Positions 27,202 through 36,318 of a stretch of 64,000 nt of DNA are shown piece by piece; within the stretch, counting starts at the first letter, position 1, and the number at the start of each line of letters is the position of its first letter. Origin of the DNA: Mannheimia sp041807705 (GTDB lineage: Bacteria > Pseudomonadota > Gammaproteobacteria > Enterobacterales > Pasteurellaceae). The translations under genes were made by a program, and so were the position numbers. The notes under the pieces were generated by a model that had not been told where the DNA came from, did no database searches, and was given only the letters and a program-made list of their open reading frames with translations. The stretch spans positions 124,001 through 188,000 of the forward strand of contig NZ_JBGTYY010000002.1 of the NCBI RefSeq assembly GCF_041807705.1, written 5' to 3'.

Positions 27202-28179
27202 TTAGATAGCAGTTTTAAACAGATAGAAATTATAACTCACATAGGCGGCGAAAAGGATAAGCCCTTCTAAACGGTTAATTCTTCCGCCTTCCGGTCGGTG
27301 ATACACATTCAAACCAAATACAAAAAGTAAGAATGTTAAGGCAGACATAATCACAATATCACGAGAGAAAACTTCTGCAGCAACCTGCATTGGCTCAATT
27401 GCACCTGCAATACCTACTACAGCAAGGGTGTTAAATAAGTTAGAACCGATAATGTTACCTAATGCTAAATCCACTTCGCCTTTACGAGCAGCTGCAATAG
27501 ATGAAGCAAGCTCAGGTAAAGATGTGCCAACTGCTATAATGGTTAAACCGATAACTAAATCGCTCACGCCAAAGAATTTTGCCACCTCAACAGCCCCCCA
27601 AACTAAGAATTGAGAGCTAACCACTAAAAGTACTAAGCCAATAATTAACCATAAAATTGATTTGCCCAAGCTCATTTCTTCACTATTATCCAATTCTGCA
27701 TCAACATCAATGGCTAAGGCATCATCTTTACTTTTCATAGCAGTAATAATAGTCCAGCCCATATAGGTAAAGAATACTGCTAATAAAATAATCGCATCTA
27801 AGCGTGTAACATCGGCATCATAAAGTAAATATGCTGAAAGTAGAGTAACAGCCATTAAAAAAGGCAATTCTTTTTTCAGTACTTCAGAACTTACCATCAA
27901 CGGCTTGATTAGTGCAGTTAAACCTAAAATAAGGGCAATATTGGTGATGTTTGAGCCATAAGCATTACCAAGTGCAATACCGGGCGAGCCACTTAATGCT
28001 GATGAAGCGGAAACAATCATCTCCGGGGCTGATGTGCCAAAGCCGATTACGACAATGCCAATTAATAACGGTGTCATACCAAAATGTTTTGCGGTAGAAG
28101 CGGCTCCATCAACAAAGCGGTCTGCACTCCAAACTAGCACAATTAAGCCACCGATAATAGCGGCAAGAGCAAGGGTCAT
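27202..28179 (-). CDS. yrbG: Calcium/sodium antiporter, YrbG family
   Basis: A 325-residue CaCA-superfamily exchanger, the same length as E. coli YrbG. The two inverted alpha-repeats are clear: GFGTSAPEMIVSASSAL in the first half and AVGTSLPELASSIAAARKG in the second, each with its cation-binding acidic residue. About ten membrane helices. AAGGAT precedes the ATG. The 220-bp gap before epmB (26982-27201) shows no gene or strong terminator. Confidence 0.88.
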   Translation of the reverse strand: MTLALAAIIGGLIVLVWSADRFVDGAASTAKHFGMTPLLIGIVVIGFGTSAPEMIVSASSALSGSPGIALGNAYGSNITNIALILGLTALIKPLMVSSEVLKKELPFLMAVTLLSAYLLYDADVTRLDAIILLAVFFTYMGWTIITAMKSKDDALAIDVDAELDNSEEMSLGKSILWLIIGLVLLVVSSQFLVWGAVEVAKFFGVSDLVIGLTIIAVGTSLPELASSIAAARKGEVDLALGNIIGSNLFNTLAVVGIAGAIEPMQVAAEVFSRDIVIMSALTFLLFVFGLNVYHRPEGGRINRLEGLILFAAYVSYNFYLFKTAI

Positions 28180-28292
28180 AAATTATCCTTATTGTTACAA
28201 AATGAAAGTGCATTATAGCTTGTTGTATAAAAATAAATATAGGCAAAGCAAAATAAATCGCCTATTATTTTGAAAAATTTGAGCAAATAAAT

Positions 28293-30857
28293 ATGAAAAA
28301 TAGTAACGAATTAAAAACACTTTTAGCTGAATTTACGGAAAAGCAGAAGGCCGCATTTTTAAATACAGATGTGCTTGGATTAATAGCTGAACGTAGCCGC
28401 TTTTATGATGAAATTTTGCGTACACTTTGGCAACAATATGGGCTGGAACAACGTGAAGATCTCGCTTTATTAGCCGTTGGTGGCTATGGTCGAGAGGAGA
28501 TGTTCCCACTTTCTGATCTTGATATTTTAGTACTATCTGAACAGCCACTAGATGAACCAACACAGCAAGTGTTAAATGAATTATTTAATTTGCTGTGGGA
28601 TAGCAAATTACAGCTGGGAACAAGTGTCCGAACCCTTGAGGAATGTATTGAGATTGGAAAAGCAGAAATTTCAGTTGCCACGAATATGTTGGAGGGGCGT
28701 TTTTTATTTGGAAATCATCAGCTTTGGATTAGGTTAAAAGAGGAAATATATCAGCCAGATTTTTGGGAAATTAATGCGTTTTTTAAAGCCAAAATGGACG
28801 AAAAAAATACTCGTTACACACGTTATCACAATACCAGTTACAACCTTGAACCCGATTTAAAGCATAGTCCGGGAGGATTGCGAGATCTTAATTTACTTTC
28901 TTGGATTATGTTACGCCAATATGGCGTGTATTCATTTATTGATTTACTGAATAAAGGCTTGCTTTATTCCGAAGAATATAAAGAATTAACAGCCTCACAA
29001 GCGGTACTTTTTCGTATGCGTTTTGCACTTCATTTGCAGCTTAAACGCTATGACAACCGTTTGAGATTTGACAGGCAGTTGCAATTAAGCGAATTTTTAG
29101 GTTATCAAGGCGAGGGTAATCAAGCGGTTGAAACAATGATGAGAGATTATTTCCAAGCCACGAAATCGATTTCTCAGCTAAGCCAGCTCATACTGAATGG
29201 CTTTGAACAAACGCATTTATTGAATTTGCAAAAAATTGGCGAAAAACAACCGCTTGATCGCTATTTTTATCAGCAAAATCAGATGATATTTATTGAAGAT
29301 CGTCGCATTTTCAAACATCAGCCTACCACAATGTTGGATTTGTTCTTTCATCTCACCCATTTCCCGCAACTAAATGCGAGTGCTGATACGCTACGGCAAC
29401 TGCGTTTATCACTCCAGCAGCAAGAGCAACCGCTGTGTGAAAATCAGGAAATACGAGAAAAATTTGTGCAACTTTTTCACCAGCCTAAAGTGGTTTCCAG
29501 AGCAATTTTGCCAATGCACCAATTAGGCTTCCTAACTGCCTATTTACCACAATGGAGGGGTATTGAGGGCTTAATGCAGTTTGATCTTTTCCATATTTAT
29601 ACGGTAGATGAACACAGTATCCGTGTAATGCTGAATTTAGAAAATTTTGCTGAGAATGTTCAACATTCTATTTTTCCTCTCGGCAATAGCTTATTTTCAC
29701 AGCTATCCGATAAGCACAACTTGATTTATCTTGCCGCACTCTTTCACGATATTGCAAAGGGCAGAGAAGGCGATCATGCTAAAGTTGGGGCGGAGGATAT
29801 GCGTGAATTTGCCAAATTGCACGGTTTTAGCCAAGAGCAAACAGATTATATGGCTTGGCTGGTAGAAGAACATTTAACGATGTCAATTATCGCTCAACGG
29901 CGTGATATTCACGATCCTGAAGTGGTGCGTGCATTTGCAAAAAAAGTACAAAGTTTGACCGCTTTATCCTCACTGCTTTGTTTAACGGTTACGGATATTT
30001 GTGCAACCAGTGAGAGTTTATGGAACGATTGGAAAGCCTCGCTTTTTATCCAACTTTACCAATTTACCTTACAACAATTAGCTGAAAATTTAGACTACGA
30101 AGCGGTAGCAAAAGAACATCGCCAGCAAGCGTTAGAATTGATGAAATTTGTGCTTTCCTCTAGCGAGCGTAAAGCCTTGAATGAATTTTGGCAGCCTTGC
30201 CCACAGAGCTATTTTTTACGCCATAAACCGACCCAGTTAGTATGGCACGCATTGAGTTACATTAGAAATCGCAAACTGCCGATGGTATTAATCAGCAACG
30301 AGTACGCCAGAGGAGGAACAGAAATTTTCATTTGCTGCCAAGATCAGCCTCAGCTTTTTGCTCGCATTGCTTATTTGCTCAGCCAAAAGAAAATCAGCAT
30401 TCACGATGCGCAAATTATTACTAGTGAAAACGGCTTGGTGTTGGACAGTTTTATCGTAACTGAACGTAATGGAGAAGATTTAACAGGCGAAAGAAGCCTA
30501 CAAATTCAGCAATCTTTAATCAAGATGTTAGCAATACCGAATAATCAAGCTAAGTTTATTAAAAAGCCTGTTAAATACGCTTCATTTAAACGCAAAACAA
30601 GATTACGTTTTCTGCCACAATCATCGAAACAGCAGACGGAGTTTGAGCTATTTACCCTTGATAGGGAAGGCTTATTGGCTCAAATTGGTTATATCTTTAA
30701 TCGACTAAACTTAAATTTGCTGAATGCGAAAATTACTACTATTGGCGAGAGAGTAGAGGATTTCTTTGTGGTAAGTAATGCTGAAGGAAAAGCACTTTCG
30801 GAGCAAGAACAGTTGATACTTCAAGAAACGATAATGAGAGAACTAGATAATAAATAG
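28293..30857 (+). CDS. glnD: PII uridylyltransferase/uridylyl-removing enzyme
   Basis: An 854-residue bifunctional nitrogen sensor that uridylylates and deuridylylates PII. The order is the nucleotidyltransferase domain (GGYGREEMFPLSDLDILV, two catalytic Asp), a GlnD helical region, the HD hydrolase domain (LFHDIAKGREGDH), and two C-terminal ACT domains (about residues 670-745 and 785-854) that sense glutamine. It is somewhat shorter than E. coli GlnD (890). It is monocistronic with a uptake-signal terminator. Confidence 0.95.
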   Translation: MKNSNELKTLLAEFTEKQKAAFLNTDVLGLIAERSRFYDEILRTLWQQYGLEQREDLALLAVGGYGREEMFPLSDLDILVLSEQPLDEPTQQVLNELFNLLWDSKLQLGTSVRTLEECIEIGKAEISVATNMLEGRFLFGNHQLWIRLKEEIYQPDFWEINAFFKAKMDEKNTRYTRYHNTSYNLEPDLKHSPGGLRDLNLLSWIMLRQYGVYSFIDLLNKGLLYSEEYKELTASQAVLFRMRFALHLQLKRYDNRLRFDRQLQLSEFLGYQGEGNQAVETMMRDYFQATKSISQLSQLILNGFEQTHLLNLQKIGEKQPLDRYFYQQNQMIFIEDRRIFKHQPTTMLDLFFHLTHFPQLNASADTLRQLRLSLQQQEQPLCENQEIREKFVQLFHQPKVVSRAILPMHQLGFLTAYLPQWRGIEGLMQFDLFHIYTVDEHSIRVMLNLENFAENVQHSIFPLGNSLFSQLSDKHNLIYLAALFHDIAKGREGDHAKVGAEDMREFAKLHGFSQEQTDYMAWLVEEHLTMSIIAQRRDIHDPEVVRAFAKKVQSLTALSSLLCLTVTDICATSESLWNDWKASLFIQLYQFTLQQLAENLDYEAVAKEHRQQALELMKFVLSSSERKALNEFWQPCPQSYFLRHKPTQLVWHALSYIRNRKLPMVLISNEYARGGTEIFICCQDQPQLFARIAYLLSQKKISIHDAQIITSENGLVLDSFIVTERNGEDLTGERSLQIQQSLIKMLAIPNNQAKFIKKPVKYASFKRKTRLRFLPQSSKQQTEFELFTLDREGLLAQIGYIFNRLNLNLLNAKITTIGERVEDFFVVSNAEGKALSEQEQLILQETIMRELDNK

Positions 30858-30861
30858 CAAA

Positions 30862-30892
30862 AACCGCTTGTAATTTATCACTACAAGCGGTT
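30862..30892. terminator. Terminator built from two inverted uptake signals (glnD/zapG)
   Basis: AACCGCTTGTA and TACAAGCGGTT form an 11-bp perfect stem with a 9-base loop between two convergent genes. Each arm contains the uptake 9-mer. Confidence 0.85.
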
Positions 30893-30921
30893 ATTTTGGG
30901 GAGAAATTTTACAATTTCATT

Positions 30922-31320
30922 TTACGATTTTAGTAAGCCTGATGAACCTTCAGAGTAATCTCTTGGCTGACCTTCTTCCTCTTTTTCAGGTTGAACAGGC
31001 AATTGAGCTTGTTGGAAAAACTCAATATTTTTCGCATTTTCGGGTAATAATTTTTCAGAACTTTGAGCTAAATGAGCATACAGTTTTTTATAATCTGCCG
31101 CTAAAGTTGAAAGTAGTTGAGCGGATTGCTCAAAATGCTGCTCAAGTTGTTGTTTTTGTTCATCAACTTGTGTTTTAGTCTGTTTAAGTTCTCTTTCTAA
31201 TTCGTGTTGCTTCCTTACATTACTATTAAATACGCGCACGATAGTGCAACCTACTACAGCACCAACAATAAATGCAGCGGCAATGGCCGCCCAAACATCA
31301 CTTGTCCATTGTTCCATCAT
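30922..31320 (-). CDS. zapG: Cell-division/envelope protein ZapG (YhcB, DUF1043)
   Basis: A 132-residue protein with one N-terminal membrane helix (about residues 9-27), a long coiled coil to about 75 (ELERELKQTKTQVDEQKQQ), and a polar tail. YhcB/ZapG in E. coli links division, envelope synthesis and MreB. Placement next to rplM-rpsI matches the E. coli order, except that the zapE gene usually between them is absent here. AAGGAG precedes the start. Confidence 0.85.
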   Translation of the reverse strand: MMEQWTSDVWAAIAAAFIVGAVVGCTIVRVFNSNVRKQHELERELKQTKTQVDEQKQQLEQHFEQSAQLLSTLAADYKKLYAHLAQSSEKLLPENAKNIEFFQQAQLPVQPEKEEEGQPRDYSEGSSGLLKS

Positions 31321-31468
31321 AAACTCCTTATATTTAAGTAGTGAATTTATGGCTCTATTTTTAACATTTCAGCTTTTGTTTGAAAAGTTCCAAATGATTA
31401 AAATGTGATATAGGTTCAATTTTAAAGAATAAGTCTAAAAAACATTAGATTTTTGGTTAAAAAGTCTG

Positions 31469-31609
31469 TATAATTCCGCCACCCTGTTTTGCTTGGTTTT
31501 TCCCGCTAAGCAGTTTGGTCAGAATTGACTCGAAGGGGTTGGATTCTACCGTCATAGGTAATTCCTTTTAGGAATTGGGTTATAAACTTTAAATTTTGGT
31601 ATTTAATTA
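31469..31609 (+). promoter_or_regulatory. Promoter and structured leader of rplM-rpsI
   Basis: A TATAAT -10 lies at 31469-31474, with TTAGAT 18 bases upstream as a plausible -35. The leader of about 130 nt has a stem GCTT/AAGC near 31491-31513 and AATTCC/GGAATT near 31561-31577, and no recognisable Shine-Dalgarno sequence before the rplM ATG. In E. coli this leader mediates feedback by L13; the same role here is inference. Confidence 0.5.
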
Positions 31610-32038
31610 ATGAAAACTTTTGTAGCAAAACCAGAAACAGTACAACGTGACTGGTATGTAGTAGATGCGACAGGTAAAACTTTAGGTCGTTTAGCTACCG
31701 AATTAGCACGCCGTTTACGCGGTAAACATAAAGCTGAATATACTCCGCATGTTGATACAGGTGATTACATCATTGTTATCAATGCAGAGAAAGTAGCAGT
31801 AACCGGCAAAAAAGAAACTGACAAGGTTTACTACTGGCACACCGGCTATGTAGGTGGTATCAAAGATGCAACCTTCAAAGAAATGATTGCACGTCGTCCA
31901 GAAGCAGTGATCGAGATCGCAGTTAAAGGTATGTTACCTAAAGGTCCTTTAGGTCGTGAAATGTTCCGTAAATTAAAAGTTTACGCAGGTAACGAACATA
32001 ACCACGCTGCACAACAACCACAAGTTTTAGACATCTAA
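31610..32038 (+). CDS. rplM: 50S ribosomal protein L13
   Basis: A 142-residue large-subunit protein of standard length with the signature ELARRLRGKHKAEYTPHVDTG and the C-terminal VYAGNEHNHAAQQPQ. It is an early assembly protein. It is followed 15 bp downstream by rpsI, a near-universal pair. The start lies in AT-rich sequence with no strong ribosome site, as expected for a leader under feedback control. Confidence 0.98.
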   Translation: MKTFVAKPETVQRDWYVVDATGKTLGRLATELARRLRGKHKAEYTPHVDTGDYIIVINAEKVAVTGKKETDKVYYWHTGYVGGIKDATFKEMIARRPEAVIEIAVKGMLPKGPLGREMFRKLKVYAGNEHNHAAQQPQVLDI

Positions 32039-32053
32039 TCACGGAGCAGAAAA

Positions 32054-32449
32054 ATGACAGCAGCAAATCAAAACTACGGCACAGGTCGCCGCAAAAGCTC
32101 TTCAGCTCGTGTATTTATCAAACCGGGCAGTGGTAATATTACCATTAACCAACGTTCTTTAGAGGTTTACTTCGGTCGTGAAACTTCACGTATGATCGTC
32201 CGTCAACCATTAGAATTAGTTGAATTAACAGATAAATTAGACCTTTACATCACTGTAACCGGTGGTGGTATTTCTGGTCAAGCAGGTGCGATCCGTCACG
32301 GTATCACTCGTGCATTAATGGAATACGATGAAACTCTACGCCCAGCACTTCGTGCAGCAGGCTTCGTTACTCGTGACGCTCGTCGCGTTGAACGTAAAAA
32401 AGTGGGTTTACACAAAGCACGTCGTCGTCCACAATACTCAAAACGTTAA
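32054..32449 (+). CDS. rpsI: 30S ribosomal protein S9
   Basis: A 131-residue small-subunit protein. The N-terminal GTGRRKSSSARVFI and the invariant C-terminal tail ending QYSKR, which reaches the P-site tRNA anticodon, are intact. ACGGAG precedes the ATG. It is co-transcribed with rplM and ends at a strong terminator. Confidence 0.98.
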   Translation: MTAANQNYGTGRRKSSSARVFIKPGSGNITINQRSLEVYFGRETSRMIVRQPLELVELTDKLDLYITVTGGGISGQAGAIRHGITRALMEYDETLRPALRAAGFVTRDARRVERKKVGLHKARRRPQYSKR

Positions 32450-32464
32450 TTTATTTTCGTTTTC

Positions 32465-32490
32465 AAAAGGCAGGGTTTCCTGCCTTTTTT
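32465..32490. terminator. Terminator after rpsI
   Basis: AAAAGGCAGG and CCTGCCTTTT form a 10-bp stem with a short loop and a run of T. It lies between convergent rpsI and the VanZ-like gene. Confidence 0.9.
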
Positions 32491-32503
32491 GTTATCTATA
32501 AAA

Positions 32504-32851
32504 TTACTTTTTGTAGATATATTTCACAGCTAATAATGCAGTTCCTGCACCGAATAAATCGGCAATTCCATCTAACCAAGAGCTTTGTCGGGTTTCGGTA
32601 AAATAGGCTTGTCCTAACTCTGTTCCAAACGCATAAAATAGTGCAAATATCATTAAACCTAAATAAGGTACAAATTTATTAGATTGAATAAATGCTCTTG
32701 CTATGAGCCAAATTTGTATAAAGAAGATTGCGAAGTGTCCAATTTTATCAAAATGAGGAAATAGAGGAGGATCTCCACTGCTTTCACGGAAAATAAGAGA
32801 GTAGAGACTAATAACAAACCAAAGTAAGGCTAAAAGAGCGTGTCTATTCAT
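32504..32851 (-). CDS. VanZ-like membrane protein
   Basis: 115 residues with four predicted membrane helices. The VanZ-family pattern is visible: DKIGHFAIFFIQIWL (conserved Asp-Lys-x-x-H), then ALFYAFGTELGQAYFTETRQ and DGIADLFGAGTALLA. Chromosomal VanZ-like proteins of this size are common; their function is unknown, and teicoplanin resistance should not be inferred. It is monocistronic. Confidence 0.8.
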   Translation of the reverse strand: MNRHALLALLWFVISLYSLIFRESSGDPPLFPHFDKIGHFAIFFIQIWLIARAFIQSNKFVPYLGLMIFALFYAFGTELGQAYFTETRQSSWLDGIADLFGAGTALLAVKYIYKK

Positions 32852-32884
32852 TTCAATTATATTTCATAGAAAGATATAAAAAAC

Positions 32885-32927
32885 AAGCGGTCATTTTTAG
32901 TAAAAATTTTACTAAAAACAACCGCTT
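32885..32927. terminator. Uptake-signal terminator after lysC
   Basis: AAGCGGT and ACCGCTT, with an inner stem TTTTTAGTAAAA / TTTTACTAAAAA, lie just beyond the lysC stop (minus strand). The left arm holds an exact ACAAGCGGT. Confidence 0.75.
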
Positions 32928-32941
32928 ATAGGCGTTATTTA

Positions 32942-34294
32942 TTACTCAAATAAACCTTTATGTAATGCACGAACAGCATCATCTGCTTCACTATTTTTGA
33001 TAAGCGTACAAACATTGTTGCTACTTGCACCGTAGCTGATTAGGCGGATATTGTAATTCTCAAGGGTATGGAATAATTTTTTCGCCACACCCGCTTGGAG
33101 ATGTAAGTTATTGCCAATAATAGCCACTAACGCTAAATCATTTTCCACTTGAACATTGCAATAAGCATTGAGTTCATCAAGTAATTCAGGCGATAGCATA
33201 TCTGTGCCAGAAGACGCTGAACCTGTTTTATCTAATGTGAGAGATACGCTTACTTCTGAAGTCGTAATCACATCAACTGAGATTTTATGTTTTGCTAAAA
33301 TCGCAAATAAATTCGCTAAAAAGCCTTGTGCGTGTAGCATAGATAGGCTTGAAAGCGTTAATAAGGTTTGATTACGGCGTAATGCAATCGCACGGAACGT
33401 TGGGCGAGGTTGTGGATCACGAGTTACCCAAGTACCACCTTGCTCAGGGGCTTTGCTTGAGCCTACATACACAGGAATATTGCTACGCACCGCAGGTAAT
33501 AAGGTTGCAGGGTGAAGCACTTTCGCACCAAATGTTGCCATTTCAGCCGCTTCATTAAATGCCATTGTATCAATACGTTGTGCGTTTGGCACAACACGAG
33601 GGTCAGTTGTGTAGATACCCGGAACGTCTGTCCAAATCAACACATCATTTGCATTTAATACTTCTGCTAATAATGCCGCAGAGTAGTCTGAACCACCACG
33701 ACCTAAAGTGGTGGTTTTCCCTTCATCATCACGCCCGATAAAACCTTGTGTAATCGCAATTTTGCCAGCTTCGATAAGTGGCTTGATTACTTTATCTGAT
33801 TGTTGTTGGGTTTTTTCATCATTTGGAGTTGCTTTTCCATAGTGGTTATTTGTTGCTACAACGTCACGCACATCAACCCATACAGCAGGGTGTCCACGCT
33901 CAATTAATAATTGCGTAAAGATTTTGGTGGACATCATCTCGCCGTGGCTGATTAATTCATCACTTAATGCTGTGGATGTGGCAAGGCTTGCAGATTCTGC
34001 TAATGCTTCAATATGCTCTAGTAACTCATCGATTTCAGCACGAACGCTATCTTGTGTTTGTAATTTTTCAATGATGTTGTATTGAATTTGACGAACAGAT
34101 GCAATGATTTCATCACGCTTTTCTTTTTCACAACCATTTGCAAGTTCAACTAAATAATTTGTTACACCAGCAGATGCAGAAAGGACCACCACACGAGTGT
34201 TTTTTTCAGCAATAACGATATTAGCAGAGGAAGTCATTGCATCAAAATCAGCAACGCTGGTACCACCAAATTTAGCCACAGAAAGATGAGACAT
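32942..34294 (-). CDS. lysC: Aspartate kinase III, lysine-sensitive type
   Basis: A 450-residue monofunctional aspartokinase that phosphorylates aspartate at the head of the lysine/threonine/methionine pathway. The N-terminal kinase signature is VAKFGGTSVADFDAM; the catalytic domain runs to about 280, with two ACT domains at about 310-450. Length and absence of a homoserine dehydrogenase domain fit LysC rather than ThrA or MetL. Control by lysine is supported by the riboswitch upstream. AAGGAAA precedes the ATG. Confidence 0.95.
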   Translation of the reverse strand: MSHLSVAKFGGTSVADFDAMTSSANIVIAEKNTRVVVLSASAGVTNYLVELANGCEKEKRDEIIASVRQIQYNIIEKLQTQDSVRAEIDELLEHIEALAESASLATSTALSDELISHGEMMSTKIFTQLLIERGHPAVWVDVRDVVATNNHYGKATPNDEKTQQQSDKVIKPLIEAGKIAITQGFIGRDDEGKTTTLGRGGSDYSAALLAEVLNANDVLIWTDVPGIYTTDPRVVPNAQRIDTMAFNEAAEMATFGAKVLHPATLLPAVRSNIPVYVGSSKAPEQGGTWVTRDPQPRPTFRAIALRRNQTLLTLSSLSMLHAQGFLANLFAILAKHKISVDVITTSEVSVSLTLDKTGSASSGTDMLSPELLDELNAYCNVQVENDLALVAIIGNNLHLQAGVAKKLFHTLENYNIRLISYGASSNNVCTLIKNSEADDAVRALHKGLFE

Positions 34295-34389
34295 AATAAA
34301 AATTTCCTTAAATAGAGTAGATAATGTTGTGTTTAGGGGATATTCGGAAAGGAAATTTGAGTAGATTATACGGTTTGATTGAGAACCAA

Positions 34390-34570
34390 TTAATCAGAGC
34401 ACTCCATTTAATAAAATATTAAATGACAGCTGACAGGATTCAACCTATGCAGCCGATGTTAATTCCATTCTAGTGAATTCACACCTCGGCAAGCACTCCC
34501 ATCACTTAATTCTCAAACGGCCCTAGTTGCCTCAAATTAAGTTGCCTGAGTGTTGCGCCTCTCCCGTAGC
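34390..34570 (-). promoter_or_regulatory. Lysine riboswitch (L box) upstream of lysC
   Basis: Read on the minus strand, the conserved L-box segments appear in order: AGAGGCGC (34562-34555), GGGAGTGCTTGCCGAGGTG (34500-34482), ATCGGCTGC then GGTTGAATCC (34457-34433), and GGAGTGCTCTG (34405-34395). These are the core elements of the five-way junction that binds lysine. P1 looks short. About 100 nt separates the aptamer from the lysC ATG; I did not find a strong terminator there, so control may be at translation. A perfect 8-bp hairpin lies just upstream at 34566-34585. Confidence 0.9.
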
Positions 34571-34669
34571 AGAAGAGTCTGCTACTATTTTTCAATGTTT
34601 GAAAAACTTATATAGAAATACCTTTTTGTCGATGATTTGTCAATGAATATTTACAATATTGATATAGAG

Positions 34670-34686
34670 TTATTTGAACGAAATAA
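34670..34686 (+). promoter_or_regulatory. Candidate NagC/Mlc-type operator before the PTS gene
   Basis: TTATTTGAACGAAATAA has arms TTATTT and AAATAA around five bases. Its arms resemble operators of ROK-family sugar repressors. It lies about 115 bp before the PTS ATG and 17 bp before the CRP-like site. The remaining part of this 507-bp gene-free stretch holds the lysine riboswitch, and I see nothing else in it. Confidence 0.4.
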
Positions 34687-34702
34687 TACTCCTAAATTAT
34701 TT

Positions 34703-34718
34703 TTTGAAATGGATCACA
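34703..34718 (+). promoter_or_regulatory. CRP site before the PTS gene
   Basis: TTTGAAATGGATCACA fits TGTGA-N6-TCACA with one mismatch. It is about 85 bp before the ATG of the broken PTS gene, a suitable place for CRP activation. Confidence 0.6.
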
Positions 34719-34801
34719 AAATTCAAATTATTTTATTGTAGTGTTCTTGTGTTGTTCTATTCTTACTTTACTCATTATGAGGTAACTTAGGAGACAATAT
34801 T

Positions 34802-36250
34802 ATGAGTGTATTAACATATTTGCAAAAAATAGGGCGTGCCTTAATGGTACCTGTTGCGGCATTACCGGCCGCTGCATTATTAATGGGAATTGGCTATTGG
34901 ATTGATCCCGATGGTTGGGGGGCTAATAGCCAATTAGCAGCATTACTGATTAAATCAGGTGCTGCAATTATTGATAATATGTCGATTCTATTTGCAGTTG
35001 GTGTTGCATTTGGAATGTCGAGAGAAAAAGATGGTGCAGCTGCACTATCAGGCTTAGTGGGGTATTTGGTGTTAACGACCTTACTAGCTCCGGCTGCTGT
35101 TGCTCAGTTATTAGGCGTTGCTGTAGAAGAAGTACCTGCTGCATTCGGTAAAATCAATAATTAGTTTATTGGTATTTTGGTAGGGGTGATCTCAGCTGAA
35201 CTTTATAACCGCTTCTACCAAGTGGAATTACCAAAAGCATTATCATTCTTTAGCGGTAAGCGTTTAGTGCCGATTGTGGTTTCTGTAATTATGATCGTCG
35301 TAGCATTTATCTTGCTCTATGTGTGGCCGGTTATTTTCGGTGGATTGGTTTCTTTTGGTGAATCAATCAAAGATATGGGGTCAGTTGGTGCAGGTATTTA
35401 CGCTTTCTTCAACCGTTTATTAATTCCTGTTGGCTTACACCACGCACTTAACTCTGTATTCTGGTTTGATGTGGCGGGCATTAATGATATTCCTAATTTC
35501 TTAGGTGGAGCGAAATCGTTAGCGGAAGGCAAAGCGGTAGTAGGTGTAACTGGTATGTACCAAGCAGGGTTCTTCCCTGTGATGATGTTTGGTTTACCAG
35601 CAGCGGCACTTGCGATTTATCATAGTGCAAAGCCGGCTAAGAAAGCCCAGGTTGCTTCTATTATGTTTGCTGCTGCACTAGCATCATTCTTTACGGGGAT
35701 TACAGAGCCGTTAGAATTTGCCTTTATGTTTGTTGCACCGGTACTTTATGTAATACATGCACTACTAACAGGCTTATCCGTTTATATTGCCTCATCAATG
35801 GAATGGATTGCAGGCTTCGGCTTTAGTGCAGGCTTAGTAGATTTAATCTTATCTAGCCGTAACCCTCTTGCTGTTCAATGGTATATGCTTATTGTGCAAG
35901 GTGTCTTATTTGCTGTTATTTACTATGTGCTATTTAGAACCGTGATTCGTTTATTTAACCTAAAAACGCCGGGTCGTGAAGATGAAGATAGTATCCAGGT
36001 GTCAGCTGAAACCTCTCGTAGTGAGCAGGCTGCAAAATTTATTGAGGCATTAGGCGGCAAAGAGAATATTACGAGTATTGATGCTTGTATTACTCGTTTG
36101 CGTTTAATTTTAGTAGATACAGCCAAAGCGAATGAAGCAAAATTAAAAGCTTTAGGTTCAAAAGGAAATGTAAAACTGGGCGAAAATGGCTATCAAGTTA
36201 TTTTAGGACCTGAAGCAGAATTTGTTGCAGATGCAATGAAAAAGCTATAA
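34802..36250 (+). pseudogene. nagE: PTS N-acetylglucosamine-type IICB component, interrupted by an amber codon
   Basis: A 482-codon frame with one in-frame TAG at 35162-35164 (codon 121); the two halves are in the same frame, so one base change explains the break. The N-terminal EIIC domain has about ten helices with GLHHALNSVFWF and the GITEPLEF motif. The EIIB domain near the C-terminus has the phospho-cysteine loop DACITRLRL. No EIIA domain is attached, so it would need Crr. Resemblance is closest to NagE, but glucose or maltose specificity cannot be excluded. The second half has no ribosome site, so a split two-gene system is unlikely. Confidence 0.75.
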
Positions 36251-36271
36251 TACCGGTTAGAAAATAGAAGT

Positions 36272-36315
36272 AAGCGGTCAGAATATTGTAATTTTTTGCA
36301 AAAATCTGACCGCTT
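36272..36315. terminator. Uptake-signal terminator between the PTS gene and yeeX
   Basis: AAGCGGTCAGA and TCTGACCGCTT form an 11-bp perfect stem between two convergent genes, with a T run after it on the plus strand. Confidence 0.8.
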
Positions 36316-36318
36316 GTT

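Noticed and set aside
34802..36250. Two separate PTS genes split at 35164
   Set aside because: Both parts are in the same frame, the stop is a single codon within a conserved stretch and the second part has no ribosome site; a nonsense mutation is simpler.
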